NCBI GenBank assembly: GCA_002167525.1
Contig: NHDV01000005.1
Coordinates: 183,367 to 188,935 of the forward strand
Direction: 5' to 3'
Source: Flavobacteriaceae bacterium TMED68
GTDB lineage: Bacteria > Bacteroidota > Bacteroidia > Flavobacteriales > Flavobacteriaceae
Length of the DNA: 5,569 bases
Shown piece after piece: positions 1-5,569 of this stretch; position 1 is the stretch's first letter; each line of letters opens with the position of its first letter. The notes beneath the pieces are model-generated. The model was not told the origin of the DNA. It made no database searches and worked only from the letters and a program-made list of their open reading frames with translations. Both the position numbers and the translations under genes were made by a program.

Positions 1-442
1 AGTTGTATACGACGAACCATTATTAGAGCTTTTAGAAGAAAATATTCAAAAAATTACTTTTTATTTATTGTTTTTTACCTTCCTATTCGTAATTATTGCT
101 CTTCTATTAATAAATAGTTCGATAAGACTCTCAATTTACTCTAAACGTTTTGTAATAAAAACGATGCAACTTGTAGGTGCAAAAAAATCCTTTATCAGGA
201 AGCCTTTCATCATAAATAATATGTTTTTAGGACTTATAAGCTCTTTAATATCTCTTAGTGCCTTAAGTTACCTGATATTAGAAGTTGATAGACAATTTCC
301 AGAATTAAACATTTTTAATCAAACTAATGAATTAGTATTTATTTACTCAACAGTTATAATGTTTGGAATTATAATTTCAGGTCTTAGTACTTTCTTTGCG
401 ACTCAGCGTTATTTAAATCTAAAAACAAATGCCAACTATTAG
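1..442 (+). CDS. ftsX: Cell division protein FtsX, C-terminal part (5' truncated by window edge)
   Basis: FtsX is the inner-membrane subunit of the FtsE-FtsX complex, an ABC-transporter-like machine that in other bacteria controls peptidoglycan hydrolases at the division septum. The reading frame is open from base 2, giving 146 residues before the TAG stop. Three hydrophobic segments are visible, at about residues 17-38, 72-93 and 111-133 of this fragment; they correspond to the last three of the family's four membrane helices. Between the first two lies the conserved FtsX stretch IRLSIYSKRF followed by IKTMQLVGA and FIRKPF (residues 41-69), a cytoplasmic loop characteristic of the family. 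The first helix and the extracytoplasmic domain lie upstream of the window. An internal TTG at base 68 could be mistaken for a start, but the upstream residues (VVYDEPLLELLEENIQK) are in frame and FtsX-like. The DUF3098 gene follows within 8 bases, so cotranscription is likely. Confidence 0.93.
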   Translation, partial: VVYDEPLLELLEENIQKITFYLLFFTFLFVIIALLLINSSIRLSIYSKRFVIKTMQLVGAKKSFIRKPFIINNMFLGLISSLISLSALSYLILEVDRQFPELNIFNQTNELVFIYSTVIMFGIIISGLSTFFATQRYLNLKTNANY

Positions 443-450
443 ATGTGGAA

Positions 451-696
451 ATGAAAAAAAAGATCTCTCAAAAAAAAATTCTGTTTGGAAAGAGTAACTA
501 CATTTTGTTAATTATTTCCTTATCAATGGTTTCTTTTGGTTTTATTTTGATGAGTGGCGGAGGAAGTAATAATCCAGATTTTTTTAATAATGAAATTTTT
601 AACTTCAGAAGAATTCGTTTAGCTCCTACTGTTGTTATAATTGGTTTTGGTGTTGCAGTTCTTTCAATTTTTTTTAATTCAGATCGTAAAGAATGA
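451..696 (+). CDS. DUF3098 family small membrane protein, function unknown
   Basis: This gene encodes 81 residues from the ATG at 451. A GTG at 445, two codons upstream, is in frame but less likely. The N-terminus is lysine-rich (MKKKISQKK), followed by a hydrophobic helix at about residues 17-34, a short polar loop and a second helix at about 58-75. The loop carries SGGGSNNPDFFN, then EIFNFRRIRLAP just before helix 2, which is the signature I recognise for the Bacteroidota DUF3098 family. No catalytic motif is apparent and no biochemical function is established to my knowledge. It starts 8 bases after ftsX, and its TGA stop overlaps the uppP ATG in an ATGA arrangement, so translation is probably coupled. 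Its place between a division protein and a cell-wall lipid-carrier phosphatase suggests, by inference only, an envelope role. The first ten codons contain runs of eight and nine A. Confidence 0.88.
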   Translation: MKKKISQKKILFGKSNYILLIISLSMVSFGFILMSGGGSNNPDFFNNEIFNFRRIRLAPTVVIIGFGVAVLSIFFNSDRKE

Positions 697-1484
697 GCTA
701 TCTTGAAGCAATTATTTTAGGATTAATTCAAGGGCTTACTGAGTTTTTACCAATTTCCTCAAGTGGTCATTTAGAGATTGGAAAAAAATTGTTTAGTATC
801 AAGCACCAAGCTTATGATAGTTTGTTATTTACACTTGTATTACACCTTGGAACAGCTCTAAGCACAATATTCGTGTTTAAAAAAGAAATATTTGAAATAC
901 TATCATCATTATTAAAATTGAAGATTGATTATAATACTCTTTTTGTATTAAAAATTATTGTTTCAATGATTCCAGCAGTTACAATAGGTATTCTGTTTCA
1001 GCAAAAAATCAAAATTTTGTTTTCAAATAATCTAATATTGGTTGGAATTATGTTTTTAATTACAGCCATAGTACTTTACATTGCTGGAGGCATTAAGAAC
1101 AAAACTAAAACGGTAAGTTTTAAAAATGCATTTATATTGGGTGTAATTCAGGCAATTGCTATTTTACCAGGAATATCACGAAGCGGTTCTACAATTAGTT
1201 TAGCCTTGATTTTGGGAATCGATAGAGAAAAGGCAGCTCAATTCTCATTTTTAATGGTACTCCCCGTAATATTTGGAAGCATTTTTAAAATTTTTCTTGA
1301 TATAAAAAAAACCTCTGTAGATATAAATTATTTACCCCTATGTTTAGGATTTTTCACAGCTTTTGTAAGTGGTTTTTTTGCCTGCAAGTGGATGGTTGCA
1401 CTAGTTAGGAAAAGTAAATTAAAAAACTTTAGTTACTACTGTATTTTTGTTGGCATTATTTCAATCTTTTATGGACTTCTTTAA
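693..1484 (+). CDS. uppP: Undecaprenyl-diphosphate phosphatase (UppP/BacA)
   Basis: UppP is an integral membrane enzyme that dephosphorylates undecaprenyl diphosphate to undecaprenyl phosphate, recycling the lipid carrier for peptidoglycan and other envelope polymers; extra copies confer bacitracin resistance. The protein has 263 residues, normal for the family. The first signature motif, EFLPISSSGH (residues 17-26), includes E17 and H26, matching the catalytic Glu21 and His30 of the E. coli enzyme. The second signature, LPGISRSGST (158-167), contains R163, the counterpart of Arg174. Hydrophobic helices fill most of the chain, as expected for this polytopic fold. The ATG at 693 overlaps the preceding stop and leads directly into the canonical MSYLEAIILGLIQGLTEF N-terminus, which supports the start. 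The last 14 bases overlap the start of truB. The sequence is intact with no missing key residue. DedA- or PAP2-type phosphatases are excluded by the motifs. Confidence 0.97.
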   Translation: MSYLEAIILGLIQGLTEFLPISSSGHLEIGKKLFSIKHQAYDSLLFTLVLHLGTALSTIFVFKKEIFEILSSLLKLKIDYNTLFVLKIIVSMIPAVTIGILFQQKIKILFSNNLILVGIMFLITAIVLYIAGGIKNKTKTVSFKNAFILGVIQAIAILPGISRSGSTISLALILGIDREKAAQFSFLMVLPVIFGSIFKIFLDIKKTSVDINYLPLCLGFFTAFVSGFFACKWMVALVRKSKLKNFSYYCIFVGIISIFYGLL

Positions 1485-2208
1485 GCAAAAATTTGAGTCT
1501 AATAGTATTCAAGAGGGGCAACTTTTTTTAATTGATAAGCCAATAGGCTGGACTTCTTTTCAGGTAGTGAACAAAATGCGATGGTATTTAAAAAATTTAA
1601 CAGGCCTGAAAAAAATAAAAATTGGACATGCAGGAACACTAGATCCGCTTGCGTCTGGCTTATTAATTGTTTGTACTGGTAAAAAGACCAAATCAATTCA
1701 TTTGTATCAAAGCGAAATGAAAACTTATAAAGGCACATTTACTTTAGGTGCATCCACACCATCTTATGATTTAGAAACTGAAATCGATAATATTCATGAA
1801 ACTAAACATATTACAAATGATTTAATTGAAGAAATTGCACGAACTTATATTGGTGAAATAAATCAAATACCCCCTATTTATTCTGCAATTAAAATTAACG
1901 GAAAAAGACTTTACGATTATGTAAGAAATAATAAATCACCTGAAATTAAAGCACGTAAAGTTTATATATCAAAATTTGAAATAACAAATATCAATCTACC
2001 AAAAGTTGATTTTTTAATTTCATGCGGTAAGGGCACATATATTAGGAGTTTAGCTCATGATTTTGGGAAAAAACTTTTTTCCGGCGCTTACCTTTCATCT
2101 TTAAAACGTATCCAGATTGGAGAGAAAATTCTTGATGACGCATACTCAATGAAAAGTGTTGTAAAAAAGTATTCTGAAAAAAATATAAAAAGTGTAAAAG
2201 TTGATTAA
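1471..2208 (+). CDS. truB: tRNA pseudouridine(55) synthase TruB
   Basis: TruB is a cytoplasmic enzyme that isomerises uridine 55 in the T-loop of almost all elongator tRNAs to pseudouridine, and also helps tRNA folding. The protein has 245 residues from the ATG at 1471. That start gives MDFFKQKFESNSIQEGQ followed at once by the conserved LIDKPIGWTSFQVVNK (residues 20-35), a good family fit. An in-frame TTG at 1447 would add eight residues deeper inside uppP and is less likely. The catalytic motif GHAGTLDPLASGLL (52-65) carries the nucleophile D58. Further conserved blocks are QIPPIYSAIKINGKRLYDYVR and CGKGTYIRSLAHDFG, followed by GAYLSSLKRIQIG. The protein ends soon after the catalytic domain with no room for a full PUA domain, as in many short bacterial TruB proteins. 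The start overlaps the end of uppP by 14 bases, suggesting translational coupling. Confidence 0.97.
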   Translation: MDFFKQKFESNSIQEGQLFLIDKPIGWTSFQVVNKMRWYLKNLTGLKKIKIGHAGTLDPLASGLLIVCTGKKTKSIHLYQSEMKTYKGTFTLGASTPSYDLETEIDNIHETKHITNDLIEEIARTYIGEINQIPPIYSAIKINGKRLYDYVRNNKSPEIKARKVYISKFEITNINLPKVDFLISCGKGTYIRSLAHDFGKKLFSGAYLSSLKRIQIGEKILDDAYSMKSVVKKYSEKNIKSVKVD

Positions 2209-2231
2209 TTGAAACTTATTATATTGTAAAT

Positions 2232-3197
2232 ATGGCTTTACCAATTAATTTTAAACAAAAAAAATCTAAATATAGTTTAGAACTATCAAATCAGATTCAA
2301 GAACTTAAAAAGAAAAAGAATGCGGTAATACTTGCCCATTATTATCAAGACGATTCCATACAAGAGATCGCAGATTTTTTAGGAGATAGCTTATATTTAG
2401 CACAACAGGCAGCAAAAGTTAAAGAAGATATAATTGTTTTTGCAGGTGTTCATTTTATGGCAGAAACAGCAAAAATTATAAACCCAAAAAAGAAAGTTAT
2501 TCTTCCTGACTTTAAAGCCGGCTGCTCATTGGCAGATTCTTGCCCTCCAAAAGATTTTTCAATATTTAAAGCTAAATATCCAAATGCAGTTGTAGTTTCA
2601 TATATTAACTGCTCAGCAGAAATAAAAACTTTAAGTGATCTTGTGTGCACATCAAGTAATGCAAAAAAAATCATTAATAGTATTCCTAAAGAAAAGGAAA
2701 TCATTTTTGCACCAGATAAAAACTTAGGTGCTTATTTGAATAAAGAAACTGGAAGAAAAATGATTTTATGGGAGGGTTCTTGCATCGTACACGAAGCATT
2801 TTCATTTGAAAAAATTTTAGATTTAGTAAAAAAATATCCCAAAGCAAAGTTTATTGCACACCCTGAAAGTAAATCAACCATTTTGAAGATTGCAAATTTT
2901 GTAGGGAGTACATCCGCTTTATTAAATTTTGTTCGAAATGACAATGCTTGCCAGTATATTGTAGCTACTGAAGTGGGTATTCTCCATCAAATGCAAAAGC
3001 ACTGTCCAAAAAAATTATTTATTCCTGCACCTATTGAAGATGACACCTGTGCATGCAGTGAATGTGCATATATGAAATTAAACACTCTTGAAAAACTGTA
3101 TAATTGTTTGGCTAATGAAAAGCCTGAAATTAAAATGAGTACTAATATTTTAAATGCTGCTCGACTCCCAATAGAAAGAATGCTTGAATTAAGTTAA
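2232..3197 (+). CDS. nadA: Quinolinate synthase NadA ([4Fe-4S] enzyme)
   Basis: NadA condenses iminoaspartate, made by NadB, with dihydroxyacetone phosphate to form quinolinate, the second step of bacterial de novo NAD synthesis. It holds an oxygen-sensitive [4Fe-4S] cluster bound by three cysteines. The 321-residue protein shows the family blocks ILAHYYQ (33-39), GDSLYLA, AGVHFMAETAKI (71-82), AGCSLAD (96-102), YINCSAE (124-130), FAPDKNLG, GSCIVHE (182-188) and IAHPES. By family comparison the cluster ligands are C98, C184 and C278. The last sits in TCACSECAYMKLNTLEKLY, which also holds C273 and C275. The chain ends in the usual RLPIERMLELS. The ATG at 2232 gives a normal N-terminus. The gene begins 23 bases after truB with no visible Shine-Dalgarno sequence, and nadB starts 2 bases after its stop. 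No key residue is missing. Confidence 0.98.
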   Translation: MALPINFKQKKSKYSLELSNQIQELKKKKNAVILAHYYQDDSIQEIADFLGDSLYLAQQAAKVKEDIIVFAGVHFMAETAKIINPKKKVILPDFKAGCSLADSCPPKDFSIFKAKYPNAVVVSYINCSAEIKTLSDLVCTSSNAKKIINSIPKEKEIIFAPDKNLGAYLNKETGRKMILWEGSCIVHEAFSFEKILDLVKKYPKAKFIAHPESKSTILKIANFVGSTSALLNFVRNDNACQYIVATEVGILHQMQKHCPKKLFIPAPIEDDTCACSECAYMKLNTLEKLYNCLANEKPEIKMSTNILNAARLPIERMLELS

Positions 3198-3199
3198 TT

Positions 3200-4786
3200 A
3201 TGTTAAATGACCTTCTTGTAATTGGCACTGGAATATCAGGTTTGACATATGCTATTAAAGCTGCAGAACAAAGTCCAAAGCTTAAAATCACAATTATATC
3301 AAAAGGAGGTATAAGTGAGGGAAATACTCGTTATGCTCAAGGAGGTATTGCAGTTGTAAGAAATTTAAAAGATGATTCTATAGACAAGCATGTTCAAGAC
3401 ACAATCGCTGCAGGTGATGGTGAATGTGATAATCGTGTAGTTAAATTTGTTGTTGAAGAAGCTAATGCAAGACTAGATGAGTTAATAAACTGGGGTGCTG
3501 AGTTCGATATGAATAAGGAGAAACTTGATCTAGGAATGGAAGGCGGACATTCTGAAAAAAGAATAGTGCATTATAAAGACCAAACTGGTAAACAAATCCA
3601 AGATGTTTTATCAACCAAAGTAAAAAGTTTTCCTAATATTAATCTTTTAGAAAATCACACTTTAGTAGATTTAATAACTGATCACCATTCCATAGAAAAA
3701 AAGGGTAGGTGCTATGGAGCATACGTGATTTCACAAGAAAAAGAGGAAATTATAAAAATATGCTCTAAGATAACTGTGCTTTCAACTGGAGGTGCTGGAA
3801 GTCTATATGCATATAGTACAAACCCTAATACTGCCACAGGTGATGGACTTGGAGCCGCATATCGGGCAAAAGTTAAGATGGACCGTTTAGCTTATGTTCA
3901 ATTTCATCCAACTGCTTTTCGAAATAGAGTAAATAAAAATGTTTTTTTAATTACAGAAGCTGTGAGAGGTGCCGGAGGTATATTATTAAACAGTAAAAAA
4001 GAAAGGTTTATGTTAAAAATAGACAAAAGAGCAGAACTTGCTCCAAGGGACATTGTTGCACGTGGCATATATAAGCAAATAAAAGAACAAATTGAAGATT
4101 ACGTTTGGCTTGATGGTTCAAAAATATCTGCTGATATATGGAAATCGAATTTTCCAACAATTTATAAAACCTGTGTTTCTCAAGGAATCTTGTTACCAAA
4201 CGATCCAATTCCTGTAGTTCCTGCAGCACATTATTTTTGTGGTGGAATAAAAGTGAACGACTACAGTGAGTCAGAATTAAAAGGCCTTTATGCTGTAGGA
4301 GAATGCAGCTCGACTGGCCTTCACGGAGCAAATCGTTTAGCCTCAAATTCTCTTTTAGAAGCATTAGTATTCTCCCATAGAGCGGCCATAGATTCAATTC
4401 AATCTCTAAAAGAACCATTGCCAAATGAAGACTTTTATAAAGCTCTTCCAGCTTGGAATGGAGAAAGCTATTCTAAAAGTGATACTTTAAGTAATGTGAA
4501 AAAATTACGAATAGAACTTCAAAGAAATATGACTCAATATGTTGGAATTTTTAAAACTCACGAAGGTTTAAAGTTAGCAGAAGATCAAATTAATAAAATC
4601 TACATAAAAGTCAGTGAGCTCTATAATGAAAAAAAATTAACTTATGGTTTGAGTGAATTAAGAAATATGGTAAGTATTTCATATTTACTAATTAAACAGG
4701 CACAACTCATCAAGAAAAATAGAGGAGTTTTTTACAATCAAGATTATGATGAAAAATTTTATAAACCGCTACAAAAATCAACTTAA
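3200..4786 (+). CDS. nadB: L-aspartate oxidase NadB
   Basis: NadB is a soluble FAD flavoenzyme that oxidises L-aspartate to iminoaspartate, the first step of de novo NAD synthesis; the unstable product is passed to NadA. The protein has 528 residues, a normal length. The FAD-binding start is VIGTGISGLTYAIKAAE (residues 7-23, GxGxxG). Next come NTRYAQGGIAVV (42-53), GMEGGHSEKRIVH (112-124), STGGAGSLYAYSTNPNTATGDG, QFHPT (234-238), APRDIVARG (281-289), AAHYFCGGI and GANRLASNSLLE. The residues matching E. coli catalytic and binding positions E121, H244, T259, R290, H351 and R386 are present as E114, H236, T252, R283, H344 and R379. The E.GGHS pattern and the pathway neighbours separate it from the related succinate dehydrogenase and fumarate reductase flavoproteins. 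A helical C-terminal domain ends in NRGVFYNQDYDE. The start lies 2 bases after nadA; the last 41 bases overlap nadC in another frame. Confidence 0.98.
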   Translation: MLNDLLVIGTGISGLTYAIKAAEQSPKLKITIISKGGISEGNTRYAQGGIAVVRNLKDDSIDKHVQDTIAAGDGECDNRVVKFVVEEANARLDELINWGAEFDMNKEKLDLGMEGGHSEKRIVHYKDQTGKQIQDVLSTKVKSFPNINLLENHTLVDLITDHHSIEKKGRCYGAYVISQEKEEIIKICSKITVLSTGGAGSLYAYSTNPNTATGDGLGAAYRAKVKMDRLAYVQFHPTAFRNRVNKNVFLITEAVRGAGGILLNSKKERFMLKIDKRAELAPRDIVARGIYKQIKEQIEDYVWLDGSKISADIWKSNFPTIYKTCVSQGILLPNDPIPVVPAAHYFCGGIKVNDYSESELKGLYAVGECSSTGLHGANRLASNSLLEALVFSHRAAIDSIQSLKEPLPNEDFYKALPAWNGESYSKSDTLSNVKKLRIELQRNMTQYVGIFKTHEGLKLAEDQINKIYIKVSELYNEKKLTYGLSELRNMVSISYLLIKQAQLIKKNRGVFYNQDYDEKFYKPLQKST

Positions 4787-5569
4787 TTTTTTTATTGAAA
4801 ATGCATTAAGTGAAGATATTGGAATTGGTGATCATACTAGTTTATCTTGTATAGACTCTCAAATTAAAAGCTCTGCAAGATTAACAGTAAAAGAATCTGG
4901 ATACTTGGCAGGTGTTTCTCTTTCAAAATTAATTTTTGAACAGTTCGATCCAGGACTTGAACTTGAAATAATGATTAAAGATGGAAATAAAATAAAAAAA
5001 GGGGATATTGTATTTAAAGTTCACGGCTCAACACTATCTATTCTAGCAACAGAAAGGTTAGTTCTTAATACTATTCAAAGAATGAGTGGTATTACAAGTT
5101 TTACAAGAGAATTAAATAAGATGATCAAACATACTCCCTGTAAAATTTTAGATACAAGAAAAACAACTCCAAACTTTAGGTATGCTGAAAAATTGGCAGT
5201 CTTGATTGGTGGGGGAACTAATCACAGAATGGGTCTTTTCGACGCAATATTAATTAAAGATAATCATATTGATTATTGTGGTGGGATGAAAAATACCTTA
5301 AAAAAAACTGAAAAATATCTAAATAAACTTAATACGAAATTTGATGTTGTAGTTGAGTGCCGAAACCAAAAAGAAATTGATTCAGCGATTAATTTTGATT
5401 TTGTTAATAGAATATTGCTGGATAATTATAGTCCGCAAGAGTTATCAAATGCAGTATTATTTATAGACGGAAGAAAAACAACTGAAGCATCAGGAAGAAT
5501 AAGAAAGGAGAATATTGTAGAATATGCGGAAACAGGTGTTGATTTTGTTTCAATTGGTGAATTGACAAA
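4746..5569 (+). CDS. nadC: Nicotinate-nucleotide pyrophosphorylase (carboxylating) NadC, 3' end cut by window
   Basis: NadC (quinolinate phosphoribosyltransferase) converts quinolinate and PRPP to nicotinate mononucleotide, CO2 and pyrophosphate, the third de novo NAD step. The frame is open from tandem ATGs at 4746 and 4749 to the window edge, giving 274 residues. It ends at VSIGELT, about ten residues before the usual C-terminus, so truncation is by the window, not mutation. The N-terminal block NALSEDIGIGDHTSLSC is followed by ATERLVLNTIQRMSGI, LDTRKTTPNFR, GGGTNHRMGLFDAILIKDNH, VVECRN, RILLDN and TEASG. Numbered from 4746, R104, R138, K139, H160, R161, K171, E204 and D226 match the substrate-binding residues known in the Mycobacterium tuberculosis enzyme. 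A start at either ATG overlaps the end of nadB by 41 or 38 bases. A later ATG at 4801 is out of frame, and no in-frame ATG lies between 4749 and the conserved N-terminal block. Nicotinate phosphoribosyltransferase PncB is excluded by the motifs. Confidence 0.96.
   Translation, partial: MMKNFINRYKNQLNFFIENALSEDIGIGDHTSLSCIDSQIKSSARLTVKESGYLAGVSLSKLIFEQFDPGLELEIMIKDGNKIKKGDIVFKVHGSTLSILATERLVLNTIQRMSGITSFTRELNKMIKHTPCKILDTRKTTPNFRYAEKLAVLIGGGTNHRMGLFDAILIKDNHIDYCGGMKNTLKKTEKYLNKLNTKFDVVVECRNQKEIDSAINFDFVNRILLDNYSPQELSNAVLFIDGRKTTEASGRIRKENIVEYAETGVDFVSIGELT

Larger units (their letters stand above)
1..5569 (+). other. Co-directional gene cluster, probable operon ftsX to nadC
   Basis: All seven genes lie on the plus strand. 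The junctions are +8 bases (ftsX to DUF3098), a 4-base overlap (DUF3098 to uppP), a 14-base overlap (uppP to truB), +23 bases (truB to nadA), +2 bases (nadA to nadB) and a 41-base overlap (nadB to nadC). No GC-rich hairpin followed by a T run was seen at any junction. The only place with room for even a partial promoter is the truB-nadA gap together with the end of truB. A single transcript, or one with an internal promoter before nadA, is an inference from spacing alone. Confidence 0.6.

Noticed and set aside
68..70. TTG as a start codon of a short separate membrane protein
   Set aside because: The frame is open to the window edge and the upstream residues are FtsX-like, so this is an internal codon of a gene truncated by the window.
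1499..1738. Minus-strand open frame of 79 codons opposite truB
   Set aside because: It lies entirely within the well-supported truB gene on the other strand and has no recognisable motif. The antisense of AT-rich coding sequence readily gives such frames.
2201..2231. Possible Bacteroidota-type promoter before nadA: TTG at 2201-2203, then TATATTG at 2220-2226 with 16 bases between
   Set aside because: The downstream box departs from TAnnTTTG and the implied transcription start would fall on the nadA ATG. Such partial matches are expected by chance at this base composition.
2209..2231. Terminator or regulator-binding palindrome between truB and nadA
   Set aside because: The 23-base gap is nearly all A and T with no inverted repeat strong enough to call a hairpin or an operator for a NAD regulator.
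2450..2944. Two minus-strand open frames (84 and 70 codons) opposite nadA
   Set aside because: Both are antisense to conserved NadA motifs and show no family resemblance; the apparent hydrophobic start is a by-product of complementing lysine and glutamate codons.
4008..4424. Minus-strand open frame of 138 codons opposite nadB
   Set aside because: It covers the antisense of conserved NadB blocks including APRD and GANRLASNSLLE. Selection on the plus strand explains the conservation and no domain is recognisable.
4801..4809. ATG at 4801 as the nadC start, just after the nadB stop
   Set aside because: It is followed immediately by CAT and a TAA stop; it is not in the nadC frame.

Overview
The window is a compact, AT-rich (about 30% GC by eye), fully plus-strand stretch of a Bacteroidota chromosome, most likely from the Flavobacteriales. 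Three things suggest this. The order ftsX, DUF3098 gene, uppP, truB is typical of that phylum. The protein motifs have a Bacteroidota flavour, such as EGQ..LIDKP.GWTSFQVVNK in TruB and TCAC.EC.YMKLNTLEKLY in NadA. No gene has a recognisable Shine-Dalgarno sequence. Heavy use of ATA, AGA and A-ending codons and the short gaps fit a streamlined, low-GC genome, possibly aquatic; the habitat is inference only.

Layout: bases 1-442 are the 3' end of ftsX (cell-division ABC-transporter-like membrane subunit). Bases 451-696 encode a small two-helix DUF3098 membrane protein. Bases 693-1484 are uppP (undecaprenyl-diphosphate phosphatase) and 1471-2208 are truB (tRNA pseudouridine-55 synthase). After a 23-base gap come nadA (2232-3197), nadB (3200-4786) and the 5' part of nadC (4746 to the window end, about ten codons short of a usual stop).

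The window joins two functional blocks. The first serves the cell envelope and division: FtsX regulates peptidoglycan hydrolysis at the septum in other bacteria, and UppP recycles the lipid carrier of peptidoglycan precursors. TruB, a tRNA modification enzyme, is attached to it. The second block is the complete de novo route from L-aspartate to nicotinate mononucleotide: NadB oxidises aspartate to iminoaspartate, NadA condenses it with dihydroxyacetone phosphate to quinolinate, and NadC converts quinolinate to nicotinate mononucleotide. All junctions overlap or are only a few bases long, apart from the 23-base truB-nadA gap, so one transcript could cover everything. No terminator hairpin, convincing promoter, RNA gene, mobile element or CRISPR array was seen. 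No stretch above 300 bases lacks a gene.

I read this as an ordinary core-genome region. All visible catalytic residues are intact and I found no sign of an undescribed system. The least understood item is the DUF3098 protein between ftsX and uppP.
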